The notes beneath the pieces are model-generated. The model was not told the DNA's origin, ran no database searches, and worked only from the letters and a program-made list of their open reading frames with translations. A program made the translations under genes and the position numbers. Source: Brevundimonas viscosa (GTDB lineage Bacteria; Pseudomonadota; Alphaproteobacteria; Caulobacterales; Caulobacteraceae). Taken from it: a stretch of DNA of 64,000 bases. Below are positions 35,851 through 45,333 of this stretch, piece by piece; positions within the stretch are counted from its first letter, which is position 1; each line of letters opens with the position of its first letter. Where the stretch lies: the NCBI RefSeq assembly GCF_900116065.1, contig NZ_FOZV01000003.1, forward strand, positions 1-64,000. The letters run 5' to 3'.

Positions 35851-36735
35851 TTACGCGTCTCCGGCGGAAGGTCGCACCGCGACCTGTTCGGGGGTTCTAA
35901 GGTCGATGCGGGCGAAGCCCAGTTCCAGCAGTCGCTCACGCTGATCGAGCGCGTCGAGCTGGATCAGCGCGGCTTCCTGATCGGCCGCAGGCAGCTGGAT
36001 CAGGCTGCCGTCCTTAAGGCGCAGGTCCCAGCGGCGCTCGTCGACGCGGACCAGCGCCTCGGTGCGGCTCATCAGACGCGGCCGCTGGGCCAGCAGGGGC
36101 AATATCTCGGCGGCGGCCTGCTCGGCGCCCTTCCCCACCACCAGCGGCAGGCCGGGATAGCGTCCGGCGTCGGCGCCGGGGATCACCTGGCCCTGGCCGT
36201 CGATGACGAAGGCCCTGCCGCCGGTCTGCCACACGGCGAGGCGATCGTGTTCGGTGACGGCGACGATCAGGGTGTTCGGCAGCAGGCGCACCACGCGCGC
36301 CGACTTGACCCAGCCGACCTGCTCGACACGCTCGCGCACGGCGTCGAGGTCGATCGCGGTCATGGCCTGGCCGGCCGGCAGCTGTACGGCGCGCTGTATC
36401 GCGGCCGTGGCTTCGGGGCTCTCGCCCTCGATGAACACCTTCTCAAGCTTCAGGCCCATCCCCGCTACCAAGCCGTCGACGCCCTGACCGATCGAGGCGC
36501 CGATGCGCTCGGCCCGCGCGCCGGTGGCCAGAAGGCCGGCGAGCACCAGCACGCCGGCGGCGATCGACACCACCACGGCGCGGGGGGACAGGTCCAGACG
36601 GCCGATGGCCGCCATCTTGCCCGGAATGGCCGGCGCGTTGCGGGGCGCGCGCCCGCGCCCCTGGGATCTGGGAGCGCCGCGTTTTGCGGGCTGGTTCGAA
36701 CTCTGTCGCCGACCGCCGCGAACTACCGCGGGCAT
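35851..36735 (-). CDS. ftsQ: cell division protein FtsQ
   Basis: The 294-residue bitopic protein has a basic, disordered cytoplasmic N-terminus (about 1-52), one membrane helix ([20 protein letters not shown]), a POTRA domain ([22 protein letters not shown] to [22 protein letters not shown]) and the beta domain ([14 protein letters not shown] to [13 protein letters not shown]). It is part of the divisome. The start overlaps the ddl stop by 13 bases. A near-match to a CtrA site lies about 130 bases upstream, inside ddl. Confidence 0.92.
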   Translation of the reverse strand: MPAVVRGGRRQSSNQPAKRGAPRSQGRGRAPRNAPAIPGKMAAIGRLDLSPRAVVVSIAAGVLVLAGLLATGARAERIGASIGQGVDGLVAGMGLKLEKVFIEGESPEATAAIQRAVQLPAGQAMTAIDLDAVRERVEQVGWVKSARVVRLLPNTLIVAVTEHDRLAVWQTGGRAFVIDGQGQVIPGADAGRYPGLPLVVGKGAEQAAAEILPLLAQRPRLMSRTEALVRVDERRWDLRLKDGSLIQLPAADQEAALIQLDALDQRERLLELGFARIDLRTPEQVAVRPSAGDA

Positions 36736-37661
36736 GAGGCGTCCTCCACCATCCACCGGACCAGGTCTCGATACCCAATCCCGACATGGGCGGCCTGCTC
36801 GGGGGCGAGCGAGGTCGAGGTCATGCCCGGCTGGGTGTTGACCTCCAGAAGAACGAGAACGTCGTTAAGATCGTCATAACGAAAGTCGGATCGGGAAACG
36901 CCCCGGCAACCAAGAGCGGCGTGGGCGCGCTCGGCCTGACGCAGGGCCGCCTCGAAGGCCTGCGGGGGCAGATCGGCCGGCAGCTTGTGAACGGAACCGC
37001 CGGGGGCGTACTTGGCCTCGTAGTCGTAGAAGCCCTTGACCGGCGTGATGTCGGTGACGGTCAGGGCGCGAGGCCCGGTCGCCTCGCCGATGACCGCGAC
37101 GGCCAGCTCCTTGCCGGGGATGTAGGGCTCGACCATCACCTGGTCGCCATAGGCCCAGTCCGGGGCGCCGACCTCCGTCTGCGGGCCGTTGGCGCCGGCG
37201 GGCACGAGAAAGACCCCGACCGAGGAGCCCTCGGCGTTGGGCTTGATGACATAGGGCGGCTCGATGACGTGGCGGCGGGCGACCTCGAAGCGGTCGTAGA
37301 GCCCCCCGCCCGGCACGGTGACGCCGGCGGCGCGCAGCACCGCCTTGGACTTGTCCTTGTCCATGGCCAGCGCCGAGGCGAGCACACCGGAGTGGGTATA
37401 GGGGATCTGCAGGGTCTCGAGAATGCCCTGGACGCAGCCGTCCTCGCCCCAGACACCGTGCAGGGCGTTGAAGGCGACATCCGGCTGCAACTCGGCCAGC
37501 ACCTGGGCGAGATCGCGTCCGGCGTCGACGCGGCTGACCTTGCGAACCTGCCCTTCGAGGGCGTCGGCGCAGCCCGCGCCGGAATTCAGCGACACCTCCC
37601 GCTCCGGCGACAGCCCGCCCATCAGGACGGCGACGTGCAGCTCGGACAGGGGGCGGTTCAT
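36723..37661 (-). CDS. ddl: D-alanine--D-alanine ligase
   Basis: The 312-residue ATP-grasp enzyme makes D-Ala-D-Ala for peptidoglycan. Motifs: [19 protein letters not shown] at the N-terminus, [33 protein letters not shown] (ATP-binding lysine), and the metal/substrate region [16 protein letters not shown]. It overlaps ftsQ downstream. A repeat array separates it from murB, so expression from its own promoter is likely; a near CtrA site lies at 37702-37717. Confidence 0.95.
   Translation of the reverse strand: MNRPLSELHVAVLMGGLSPEREVSLNSGAGCADALEGQVRKVSRVDAGRDLAQVLAELQPDVAFNALHGVWGEDGCVQGILETLQIPYTHSGVLASALAMDKDKSKAVLRAAGVTVPGGGLYDRFEVARRHVIEPPYVIKPNAEGSSVGVFLVPAGANGPQTEVGAPDWAYGDQVMVEPYIPGKELAVAVIGEATGPRALTVTDITPVKGFYDYEAKYAPGGSVHKLPADLPPQAFEAALRQAERAHAALGCRGVSRSDFRYDDLNDVLVLLEVNTQPGMTSTSLAPEQAAHVGIGYRDLVRWMVEDASCPR
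36865..36880. promoter_or_regulatory. near-consensus CtrA box inside ddl, upstream of ftsQ
   Basis: TTAA-N7-ATAAC differs by one base from the CtrA consensus TTAA-N7-TTAAC. It lies 130 bases before the ftsQ start, where a separate ftsQA promoter could sit. The ftsQA promoter is CtrA-controlled in Caulobacter; the assignment here is by motif and position only. Confidence 0.35.
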
Positions 37662-37701
37662 GGGGCACTCCGGAACAGTCGTGGCAATGCGCCGAACGTC
37701 C

Positions 37702-37717
37702 TTAACAGCGCGTCAAC
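37702..37717. promoter_or_regulatory. near-consensus CtrA box upstream of ddl
   Basis: TTAA-N7-TCAAC, one mismatch from the CtrA consensus, lies 41 bases before the ddl start codon and just outside the heptamer repeat array. Confidence 0.35.
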
Positions 37718-37730
37718 CAAGGGAGTCTGC

Positions 37731-37830
37731 GGGGGATTAGGGATTAGGGATTGGGGATTGGGGACGGGGCGCTACCTCGGCCTCCCTGGTCGCCAAAACC
37801 CTAATCCCTAATCCCCAATCCCCGATCCCT
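37731..37830. repeat. inverted array of telomere-like heptamers, copy 2
   Basis: The left arm (37731-37769) is built from GGATTAG and GGATTGG units; the right arm (37797-37830) is its inverse, units CCTAATC and CCCAATC. A 27-base centre separates them, giving a long hairpin. The right arm touches the murB stop codon. Copy 1 is placed the same way at the ftsZ stop. Confidence 0.8.
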
Positions 37831-38729
37831 CACTTCCGGCCGATCCGCCGGATCTCCCAGTCGAGCTGCACGCCGGCCTTCGCCAGCACGTCGGCGCGGA
37901 CGGCCTCGCCCAGGCCCTCGATGTCGGCCGCGGTGGCCTCGCCGGGGTTGATCATGAAGTTCGAGTGCAGCTCGGAGAACTTCGCGCCGCCGCCGGTGGC
38001 CGCGAACAGCTTGCCGCGCCAGCCGGCCTCGTCGACCAGCTTCCATGAGGAATGGCCCTCTGGGTTCTTGAAGGTCGAGCCGCCGGTCTTCTCGCGGATC
38101 GGCTGCGTCTGCTCGCGGCGGGCGGTGATCTCGTCGATGCGGGCCTGCACCGCCGTCGGATCGTCGGGCGTGCCGCGGTACGTGGCTTCCACCCAGATGA
38201 TGTCGGCCGGCGCTTCCGAGTGGCGATAGGTGTAGCCGAAGTCGGCGAGCTTGTAGTCGACCCGCTCGCCAGCCCGGTTCAGCCCCCACGCGGAGACGAG
38301 GACGTCCTTCGTCTCGGCGCCGTAGCAGCCGGCGTTCATGGTCAGGGCGCCGCCGATGGTGCCGGGAATCCCGGCGTAGAACTCCAGCCCGGCGAGGCCC
38401 GCCTTCGCGGAGGCCTTCGCCACCATGGAGTCCAGCGCGCCGGCGCCGGCGGTGATCGTATCGCCCTCGGCGGTGATCTGGGCCCACGGGCGGCCGGCGA
38501 GGCGGATCACCACCCCCTCGACCCCGCCGTCGCGGACGATGACGTTGGAGCCGACGCCCAGCACCGTGACCGGCACAGCCGGGTCCAGCGCCTTGAGGAA
38601 GGCGGCGAGGTCGTCGGCGTCGGCCGGGATGAACAGCGCGTCGGCCGCACCTCCGACGCGGAACCAGGTGTAGGGACCGAGGGGCTCGTCGCGGAGCAGC
38701 TTGCCGCGCACGTCGGGCAGGTCGATCAC
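37830..38729 (-). CDS. murB: UDP-N-acetylenolpyruvoylglucosamine reductase
   Basis: The 299-residue FAD enzyme reduces UDP-GlcNAc-enolpyruvate to UDP-MurNAc. It has the FAD segment [48 protein letters not shown], the YTYRHSE region with the catalytic Tyr/Arg-like site and [19 protein letters not shown] typical of the type without the long third-domain loop. GTG 38729 overlaps the murC stop (GTGA), which sets the start; a longer frame would overlap murC by 43 bases. Confidence 0.94.
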   Translation of the reverse strand: MIDLPDVRGKLLRDEPLGPYTWFRVGGAADALFIPADADDLAAFLKALDPAVPVTVLGVGSNVIVRDGGVEGVVIRLAGRPWAQITAEGDTITAGAGALDSMVAKASAKAGLAGLEFYAGIPGTIGGALTMNAGCYGAETKDVLVSAWGLNRAGERVDYKLADFGYTYRHSEAPADIIWVEATYRGTPDDPTAVQARIDEITARREQTQPIREKTGGSTFKNPEGHSSWKLVDEAGWRGKLFAATGGGAKFSELHSNFMINPGEATAADIEGLGEAVRADVLAKAGVQLDWEIRRIGRK

Positions 38730-40156
38730 GCCAGCGCCTCCAGCTGCGCCGGAAGGGCGTAGGCCCACTGGGTGATGTCGCCGGCGCCGAGGCAGACGAC
38801 GAGGTCCCCCGGCTTCGCCTCGGCGCGGATCACGGCCGGCAGGGCGTCGACGCCCTCCAGCGGCTGAACCGAGCGGTGGCCGAAGCGGCGGATGCCTTCC
38901 ACGAGGGCTTCCTTGTCGACGCCCTCGATCGGCGTCTCGCCGGCGGCGTAGACGTCAGCCACCCAGACGGCGTCGGCGTCGGAGAAGCAGGTCGAGAACT
39001 CTTCCATCAGGTCGCGCAGGCGGGTGTAGCGGTGCGGCTGGACCACCGCGATGACGCGGCCCTCGGCCACCTGACGCGCAGCCTTGAGCACGGCGGCGAT
39101 CTCGACCGGGTGGTGGCCGTAGTCGTCGATGACGCGCACGCCGTGGGCGACGCCGGTGGTGGTGAAGCGGCGCTTGACCCCGCCGAAGCTGGCGAGCCCC
39201 CGCCGGATGGCGTCGTCAGACACGTCCAGTTCGCGGGCCACGGCGATGGCGGCGAGCGCGTTGGAGACGTTGTGCCAGCCGGCCATGGGCAGGTGCAGGC
39301 CGGAGATGCGGATCGGCTCCTCGAGGGCGGCGAGGCCCTGCTGCTGGATCACCACGTCGAAGCGGGCCCCGTCGGGCGACATCTGGCAGTTGTCGGCGCG
39401 GACCATGGCCTGGGGATTCAGGCCGTAGGTGACCAGCCGGCGGTTGTCGATCTGGGCCACCAGCCGCTGCACCTCCGGGTGGTCGAGGCAGACCACGCCG
39501 AAACCGTAGAAGGGGATGTCCTCGATGAAGTCGACAAAGGCCTTCCTGAGGGCGTCGAAGTCGCCGTAGTGGTCGAGGTGCTCGGGGTCGATATTGGTGA
39601 TCACGGCCACGGTGCACTTGAGGCGCAGGAAGCTGCCGTCGCTCTCGTCGGCCTCGACCACGATCCAGTCGCCGTCGCCGACCTTGGCGTTGGTGCCGTA
39701 GGCGTTGATGATGCCGCCGTTGACGACGGTGGGATCCAGTCCCGCCTCGTCCAGCAGGGCGGCGACCATCGAGGTGGTGGTGGTCTTGCCGTGGGTGCCG
39801 CCGACGCCGATCGAGAACTGCAGCCGCATCAGCTCGGCCAGCATCTCGGCCCGACGCACCAGCGGGATGCGGCGCTCGCGGGCGACGACCATCTCGGGGT
39901 TGGTCGGCTTGACCGCCGTCGAATAGACCACGGCCGAAACGCCGTCGCTGACGTGGGCGGCGTCGTGACCGATGAAGATCTTCGCGCCCAGCTTCTCCAG
40001 CCGCTCGGTGTTGGCGCTGGCCCTGGCGTCCGAGCCCTGCACCGAGTAGCCGATCTTTAGCATGATCTCGGCGATGCCGCTCATGCCGATGCCGCCGATG
40101 CCGACGAAATGGACGGGACCGAGCTTGAAGGGGACGGGGCGAAGGCGTGCGATCAT
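38726..40156 (-). CDS. murC: UDP-N-acetylmuramate--L-alanine ligase
   Basis: The 476-residue Mur ligase adds L-Ala to UDP-MurNAc. The N-terminal Rossmann-like segment [21 protein letters not shown] loop [44 protein letters not shown] and the C-terminal [17 protein letters not shown] are all present. It is the first gene of the division cluster in this window: murG and ftsW, commonly upstream, are absent and a repeat element and scpB lie there instead. Confidence 0.95.
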   Translation of the reverse strand: MIARLRPVPFKLGPVHFVGIGGIGMSGIAEIMLKIGYSVQGSDARASANTERLEKLGAKIFIGHDAAHVSDGVSAVVYSTAVKPTNPEMVVARERRIPLVRRAEMLAELMRLQFSIGVGGTHGKTTTTSMVAALLDEAGLDPTVVNGGIINAYGTNAKVGDGDWIVVEADESDGSFLRLKCTVAVITNIDPEHLDHYGDFDALRKAFVDFIEDIPFYGFGVVCLDHPEVQRLVAQIDNRRLVTYGLNPQAMVRADNCQMSPDGARFDVVIQQQGLAALEEPIRISGLHLPMAGWHNVSNALAAIAVARELDVSDDAIRRGLASFGGVKRRFTTTGVAHGVRVIDDYGHHPVEIAAVLKAARQVAEGRVIAVVQPHRYTRLRDLMEEFSTCFSDADAVWVADVYAAGETPIEGVDKEALVEGIRRFGHRSVQPLEGVDALPAVIRAEAKPGDLVVCLGAGDITQWAYALPAQLEALA

Positions 40157-40197
40157 CGCAGCCGCTTAGCAAGGGTTGGGGGGGATTGCATCATAGT

Positions 40198-40320
40198 TCC
40201 TCCCCCGCTGGGGGAGGGGGACCGCGAAGCGGTGGTGGGGGCAAACCCAAGCGGCGACGGCGGCGGAAAGGCCCCCTCCACCGCCCTGCGGGCGGTCCCC
40301 CTCCCCCTGCGGGGGAGGAA
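40198..40320. repeat. G/C-rich mosaic interspersed repeat, copy 2
   Basis: Same architecture as 21066-21186: TCCTCCCCC...GGGGGAGG and GGGACCGCGAAGCGGTGG on the left, CCCCCTCCACCGCCC...GGGCGGTCCCCCTCC and a closing GGGGGAGGA on the right. The four hairpin stems are conserved while loops differ, for example GCGGGC in place of TCCGGA. It occupies the gap between the scpB stop and murC start. Confidence 0.82.
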
Positions 40321-40323
40321 TAC

Positions 40324-40986
40324 TCACTCCTCGCCGACGAAGTCCTGGGCGAACTCGGGCGCGTCCTCCTCGCCGGGGAGCAGCGGGGTCTCGTCCTCGT
40401 CGGAGACGCGGGTGGGGTCGGGGACCTCGAAGCCGGCGGGGATGGACAGGTCGAGCAGGCCGGCGGCCTTCATCTCCTGCACGCCGGGCAGGTCGTACAG
40501 GCTGGCGAGGCTGAAGTGCTCAAGGAAGCGGTCGGTGGTGCCGTAGGTCACCGGCCGGCCGGGGGTGCGGCGGCGGCCCTTGAGCCGGACGAAGCCCATC
40601 TCCAGCAGCAGGTCGAGGGTGCCCTTCGACAGGGAGACGCCGCGCACGCTCTCGATCTCGGCGCGGGTGCAGGGCTGGTGGTAGGCGATGATGGCGAGGG
40701 TCTCGAGCGCGGCCTTCGACAGGCGTCGTGGCTCCTCGCGCTCCTCGGTCATCATGAAGCTGAGGTCGGGCGCGGTGCGGAAGCGCCAGCGGTCGGCGAC
40801 GCACTCCAGCTCGACGCCGCGGCCCTGGTAGCGGTCGCGCAGGGCCGAGATGGCCCCGCCGACGTCGGCCCCCTCGGGCAGGCGGCGGGCGATCTCGGCG
40901 GCTGACAGCGGTCCGGCGGCGGCGAACAGCAGGGCCTCGACGCGGCGCTCGATCTCGGTTTCGTCGGGGGCGAACTGCAGGCTCAC
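40324..40986 (-). CDS. scpB: segregation and condensation protein B
   Basis: The 220-residue protein contains two winged-helix domains (IERRVEALLFAAAGPLSAAEIARRLP and RLSKAALETLAIIAYHQPCTRAEIESVRGVS, then RTPGRPVTYGTTDRFLEHFSLASLYDLPG) and an acidic tail. It binds ScpA and SMC in the condensin complex. The GTG start overlaps the scpA stop. The tatA gene that often follows in related bacteria is absent. Confidence 0.93.
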   Translation of the reverse strand: MSLQFAPDETEIERRVEALLFAAAGPLSAAEIARRLPEGADVGGAISALRDRYQGRGVELECVADRWRFRTAPDLSFMMTEEREEPRRLSKAALETLAIIAYHQPCTRAEIESVRGVSLSKGTLDLLLEMGFVRLKGRRRTPGRPVTYGTTDRFLEHFSLASLYDLPGVQEMKAAGLLDLSIPAGFEVPDPTRVSDEDETPLLPGEEDAPEFAQDFVGEE

Positions 40987-41804
40987 GGCGTCAACTCCAG
41001 CGGCTGGCCCCGGCCGCGGCGCTTGAGGAAGACGTCGGCGAAGGGCTCGGCCTGTTTCACGTCCATGGCTCCCTCCTTCACCAGTTCGAGGCTCGCGGAC
41101 AGGGTGGAGGCGGTGTAGCTGGCCTGGGACGGCCCCTCGCCGCCATGCTTCTCGGGGGCGATCTTCTCAAGCGGCGTCCACTGCTCCAGCCGGGGCAGGA
41201 CCTCGCGCAGCCAGTCGCGCGCGGCCTCGAGCGGGAAAGCCTCGACCCGCTGGCCGGGGCTGTAGCGGCGCTGCTCCTCGCGGCGGCGCTGCTGCACATA
41301 GGCGGCCATGAGTTCGTAGAGGCTGGCGTCGATGCGATCGGAGGGCACGATCACCGTCGCCTCGGGATCGCCGCGGACGAAGACGTCGCGCTTGAGCTGC
41401 GGCCGCGACTGGATGGCCTCCACCGCCTTGCGCATGGCCTCCAGCTTCTGCAGGCGGAAGGCCAGGGCGGCGGCCATTTCCTCGGCCGGGATCTCGTCGC
41501 CCTTGCCCTTGTCGGTGCGGGGCAGCAGCAGGCGCGACTTCAGGTAGGCCAGCCACGAGGCCATGACGAGATAATCGGCGGCGAGCGAGAAGTTGCGCCG
41601 CCGGGCCTCGTGCACGAAGGCGAGGTACTGCTCCGCCAAGCGGGTGATCGACAGCTTGAGCAGGTCGACCTTCTGGGTGCGGGCCAGGGCCAGCAGGACG
41701 TGCAGCGGACCCTCGTAGCCCTCGAGATCGACCACGAAGGCGTCGCGCGCGTCGGCCTGCTCGACGGCGGAAAAGTCGAGGTTGGGCTGGAAGGCCTCGG
41801 TCAT
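40983..41804 (-). CDS. scpA: segregation and condensation protein A (kleisin)
   Basis: The 273-residue kleisin has the N-terminal SMC-binding helices (FVVDLEGYEGPLHVLLALARTQKVDLLKLSITRLAEQYL), DYLVMASWLAYLKSRLLLP and a C-terminal winged-helix (TASTLSASLELVKEG, QAEPFADVFLKRR). ATG 41804 (MTEAFQPNLDF) is used; the frame is open for another 25 codons into nagZ. It acts with ScpB and SMC in chromosome segregation. Confidence 0.93.
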   Translation of the reverse strand: MTEAFQPNLDFSAVEQADARDAFVVDLEGYEGPLHVLLALARTQKVDLLKLSITRLAEQYLAFVHEARRRNFSLAADYLVMASWLAYLKSRLLLPRTDKGKGDEIPAEEMAAALAFRLQKLEAMRKAVEAIQSRPQLKRDVFVRGDPEATVIVPSDRIDASLYELMAAYVQQRRREEQRRYSPGQRVEAFPLEAARDWLREVLPRLEQWTPLEKIAPEKHGGEGPSQASYTASTLSASLELVKEGAMDVKQAEPFADVFLKRRGRGQPLELTP

Positions 41805-41838
41805 TTCAGCGACCTGGCGCGCTTCGCGCCGCTGGAGG

Positions 41839-42891
41839 TCATGCCTGCGCCTCCCCGACATCGGGGCCTCGGGCGACATCGAGGCGGCCGCTCATGAGAG
41901 CGTCGAAGCGGGCCCGGCCCTCCAGCGGGTCGAACGGCTCGGGTTCCCGGACAATCCGGGCCAGGGCGGCCTCGGCCCGGCGGGCGGCCTTGCCCTTCAG
42001 CCTGTCGACGCCTTCGGCCACCGACCGCATCTCGCCGAGGTCGCCGTTGCAGTGCAGGACCACGTCGCAGCCGGCCTTCAGGGCGGCTTCGGCACGCTCG
42101 GCGAGGGCGCCGGACAGGGCCTTCATCGACAGGTCGTCGGTCAGGATCAGTCCCCCGAAGCCGAGGTCCCGGCGCATCAGCCTGACCGCCTTTTTCGAGG
42201 TGGTGGCGGGGCGTTTCGGATCGACGGCGTCGAAGACGACATGGGCGGTCATGGCCAGCGGCATGTCGGACAGGGCGCGGAAGGGGGCGAAGTCCCAGGC
42301 GTCGAGGTGGGCGAGGTCGGCGTGCACCACCGGCAGGTCGTGATGGCTGTCGGCGAAGGCGCGACCGTGGCCGGGCATATGCTTGATCACCGGCAGCACG
42401 CCGCCGGCCAGCAGGCCCTCGGCGGCGGCGCGGCCGAGTTGCGCCACCGTAGCCGGATCGCGGGCGTAGGCCCGGTCGCCGATGATGTCGTGGGCTCCGG
42501 GCACCGGCACGTCCAGCACCGGCAGGCAGTCCACCGTGATCCCGACCCCGCGCAGGTCGTGCGCCATCAGCCGCGCTCCGAGCCGGACCAGTTCGCGCGC
42601 CGCCAAGGGATCGTTGGTCGCCTTCAGGAAGGCGTCGCCGGGCGGGTATTTGGGCCAGTGCGGCGGGCCCATGCGCTGGACCCGGCCACCCTCCTGGTCG
42701 ATCAGGATCGGCGCTTCGGGGTCGTCCACCGTCTCGCGCAGCTCGGCCGTCAGGGCGCGCAGCTGGTCGGGATCGTCCACATTGCGGCGAAAGACGATGA
42801 AGCCCCACGGCCGGGCGTCGGCGAAGAAGGCCCTCTCCTCCGCCGTCAGCCGAAGCCCGGAGCAGCCGTAGATCGCCGCCGAACGCGTCAC
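41839..42891 (-). CDS. nagZ: beta-N-acetylhexosaminidase
   Basis: The 350-residue family 3 glycoside hydrolase removes GlcNAc from muropeptides during wall recycling. The signature KHMPGHGRAFADSHHDLP and the nucleophile region LILTDDLSMKAL are clear, as is ILIDQEGGRVQRM. GTG 42891 overlaps the stop of the SPOR gene (GTGA). It is followed by scpA after 34 bases. Confidence 0.93.
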   Translation of the reverse strand: MTRSAAIYGCSGLRLTAEERAFFADARPWGFIVFRRNVDDPDQLRALTAELRETVDDPEAPILIDQEGGRVQRMGPPHWPKYPPGDAFLKATNDPLAARELVRLGARLMAHDLRGVGITVDCLPVLDVPVPGAHDIIGDRAYARDPATVAQLGRAAAEGLLAGGVLPVIKHMPGHGRAFADSHHDLPVVHADLAHLDAWDFAPFRALSDMPLAMTAHVVFDAVDPKRPATTSKKAVRLMRRDLGFGGLILTDDLSMKALSGALAERAEAALKAGCDVVLHCNGDLGEMRSVAEGVDRLKGKAARRAEAALARIVREPEPFDPLEGRARFDALMSGRLDVARGPDVGEAQA

Positions 42892-43634
42892 CGGACGATG
42901 CAGTCCCCGCCGGAGGCCTTGATGGCGTTGCACAGGCCGGTCGCCTGTTCGCGGCTGAGGCTGGACACGGTGGTGCGGTAGACGGTCGAACCGTTCGAGG
43001 CGGTGACCTCCTGGACCCGGCGGCTGGCGCCCTCGGTGAACTGCGAATAGCGGCCGACGACGCGGTTGTATTCGCTCTCGGCCAGGGTCGGGGTCGAGAA
43101 GGCGCCGATCTGGACGCCGGAGGTTCCGCCGGCGGCAGGCGCGGCGGGTTCGGCCTTCTTCGCCGGCGGCGCGGGCGTGGTCGGGGCGGGGCGGGCAGGA
43201 GCGGGCGACGGCGCGGAGTCGGCCGGCGCCGGAGCCGGGCGCGGCTGCACCGTCTCCGGGGGCGGGGTGAAAGTCGGGGCGTCCGTCGGCAGCTCCGGCT
43301 CCGAATAGACGTCGATGCCCTCGGCCGGGTCGACCGGCTGGGCGTCGAGCGGGGCGGGGCCGGTGATCTCTCCGACCGGCGTGCCGACGGCGGGCGGGGC
43401 GTCGTCGGAGGAGCGCGGGCCGGCGCGGTAGTAGACCACCACCGCAATGATCAGCAGCAGGAGCACGGCGGCCGAAATGATCAGGGTCAGCGGCGGCGCC
43501 TTGCCGCCCCCGCCGCCGGCCGGCCGGCGCGGGTCGTAGCCCTGCCGGTTGAAGGGCAGGTCGTCGTCCGTCGGCGGCGTGTAGGCGCCGCGGTCGCGGC
43601 CGGGGTTCGGACGATAGGGGTCTTCGTGGGACAT
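42888..43634 (-). CDS. SPOR-domain membrane protein
   Basis: The 248-residue protein has a short cytoplasmic part with a Gly run, one membrane helix at about 48-68 (PPLTLIISAAVLLLLIIAVV), a Pro/Ala-rich periplasmic spacer and a C-terminal SPOR domain (SGVQIGAFSTPTLAESEYNRV to TTVSSLSREQATGLCNAIKA). SPOR domains bind denuded peptidoglycan at division sites. It is translationally coupled to nagZ. The Cys residues near 238 and 245 may form a disulfide. Confidence 0.88.
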   Translation of the reverse strand: MSHEDPYRPNPGRDRGAYTPPTDDDLPFNRQGYDPRRPAGGGGGKAPPLTLIISAAVLLLLIIAVVVYYRAGPRSSDDAPPAVGTPVGEITGPAPLDAQPVDPAEGIDVYSEPELPTDAPTFTPPPETVQPRPAPAPADSAPSPAPARPAPTTPAPPAKKAEPAAPAAGGTSGVQIGAFSTPTLAESEYNRVVGRYSQFTEGASRRVQEVTASNGSTVYRTTVSSLSREQATGLCNAIKASGGDCIVR

Positions 43635-43714
43635 GGCCGCGCCTTCGAGAGTCGGTCCCGGCGCGAATCGACGCGCCGCGTGACCATCCTAACCGCCCCG
43701 CCCCGGCTTTCGAA

Positions 43715-44890
43715 TCACAGATCGAGGGCGAGGTCGAGGCTGAACAGCTTGCGATGCTCCTCGATGGCGTAACGGTCGGTCATGCCGGCGATGTAATCGC
43801 ACACCGCCCGGGCCTTGCGCGCCTCGTCCCCGGCCAGCGCCTTGCCGGACCATTCGGGCGGCAGGGTCTCGGGCTCGGCCATGAACAGCCGGAACATCTC
43901 CGCCAGGATGCGCCGCGCCTGGCTGCGCGTGCGATTGACCCGATAGTGTCGGTACATCCGTTCGAAGAGGAATTTCCGCAGCACGCCGAGGTCGGCGAGC
44001 ATGGCCGGCGAGAAGGCCACCATCGGCCGGCGGGCGGTGCGGACGTCCTCGGTGGAGCGAACCGCGTCGGCCTCGATCCGGCGTTCGGTCTCGGCCAGCA
44101 CGTCCTCGACCATGACGCCGATCATCCGCCGCACCGCCTCGATGCGCACCATGCGCTCGTCGATGCCCGGCCAGTCCTGGCGCACGCCGTGCAGGACGGG
44201 GCCGATCAGCGGGACACCGGCGAGGTCGTCGAGGGTGAACAGGCCCGCCTGCACCCCGTCATCGACGTCGTGGTTGTTGTAGGCGATGTCGTCGGCGATG
44301 GCCGCCGCCTGGGCCTCCAGCGAGGCGAAGGTGTCCAGCCGCAGGTCCCAGCCCTGGGTATAATCGACGATGGCCTTCCACGCCGGCTCGTCGAGGCGGT
44401 GCGCCACCGGGCCGTTGTGCTTGACCACGCCCTCGACCGTCTCCCAGCTGAGGTTCAGGCCGTCGAAACCGGGGTAGCGCTCCTCCAGCCTGGTCACCAC
44501 GCGGAAGGTCTGGACGTTGTGGTCGAAGCCGCCCCAGGCCGACATCTGCGCCTGCAGCTCGTCCTCGCCGGAATGGCCGAACGGGGGATGGCCGAGGTCG
44601 TGGGCCAGGGCGACGGTTTCGGCGAGGTCGGTGTCGAGCCGGAGCGCGTGGGCGATCGAGCGGGCGATCTGCGCCACTTCCAGCGAGTGGGTCAGACGGG
44701 TGCGGTAGTGGTCGCCTTCGTGGGCCACGAAGACCTGGGTCTTCTCCTTGAGCCGACGGAAGGCGGTGGCGTGGATGATGCGGTCGCGGTCGCGCGCGAA
44801 GGCGTTGCGGGTGCGGCTGATCGGTTCGGGGACGAGCCGGCCCCGGCTGTGCTCGGGGTATTCGGCGAAAGGCGCGCGGTCGGGGATCAA
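43715..44890 (-). CDS. dgt: deoxyguanosinetriphosphate triphosphohydrolase-like HD protein
   Basis: The 391-residue HD-domain protein carries the metal site [16 protein letters not shown] and [16 protein letters not shown], with the further [12 protein letters not shown] helix. It belongs to the dGTPase-like group that hydrolyses dNTPs to nucleosides and triphosphate. The start is a TTG at 44890; a nearby ATG is out of frame. In related bacteria argS usually lies between dgt and the SPOR gene; here only 80 bases remain. Confidence 0.88.
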   Translation of the reverse strand: MIPDRAPFAEYPEHSRGRLVPEPISRTRNAFARDRDRIIHATAFRRLKEKTQVFVAHEGDHYRTRLTHSLEVAQIARSIAHALRLDTDLAETVALAHDLGHPPFGHSGEDELQAQMSAWGGFDHNVQTFRVVTRLEERYPGFDGLNLSWETVEGVVKHNGPVAHRLDEPAWKAIVDYTQGWDLRLDTFASLEAQAAAIADDIAYNNHDVDDGVQAGLFTLDDLAGVPLIGPVLHGVRQDWPGIDERMVRIEAVRRMIGVMVEDVLAETERRIEADAVRSTEDVRTARRPMVAFSPAMLADLGVLRKFLFERMYRHYRVNRTRSQARRILAEMFRLFMAEPETLPPEWSGKALAGDEARKARAVCDYIAGMTDRYAIEEHRKLFSLDLALDL

Positions 44891-44955
44891 CGTCGGCGGC
44901 TCATGGCTGGAGGCGGGCCTTTGCGAACGGCCGCGCCCGCCTCATATAGAGCCGC

Positions 44956-45333
44956 GTGAGCACCGTCCAATCCGCCCCGTCCTTCGAGATCTCGCCGGCC
45001 TCCGCCGGCCATGGCCTTACCCTGGCCGAAAGCGCCGCCCGCCGACTGGCGAAGCTCGGCGAGGCCGAGGGCCGGCCGGTGATGCTCCGCGTCGCCGTCG
45101 ACGGCGGCGGCTGTTCCGGCTTCCAGTACCGGCTTGAGCTGGTCGAGGCGTCGGAGCCCGATGATGTCCGCATCGAGGCGCACGGCCAGGCCGCGCTGGT
45201 GGACCCGGTGTCCCTGCCCTTTCTCAAGGGCTCGGAGATCGCCTTCGTCGACGACCTGTCGGGGGCGCAGTTCGTGGTGCGCAACCCGAACGCCGCCTCC
45301 AGCTGCGGCTGCGGGGTCAGCTTCTCGATCTAG
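44956..45333 (+). CDS. erpA: iron-sulfur cluster insertion protein ErpA
   Basis: The 125-residue A-type carrier starts at GTG 44956. It shows LTLAESAARRLAKL, the first cysteine in VDGGGCSGFQYRLEL and the C-terminal pair NAASSCGCGVSFSI, which together bind an Fe-S cluster for delivery to target proteins. It is divergent from dgt across 65 bases. The last codon overlaps the stop of a convergent small gene. Confidence 0.92.
   Translation: MSTVQSAPSFEISPASAGHGLTLAESAARRLAKLGEAEGRPVMLRVAVDGGGCSGFQYRLELVEASEPDDVRIEAHGQAALVDPVSLPFLKGSEIAFVDDLSGAQFVVRNPNAASSCGCGVSFSI

Noticed and set aside
37731-37830. Possible linear-replicon telomere
   Set aside because: The heptamers resemble telomere repeats, but they are internal, short and inverted, between essential chromosomal genes.
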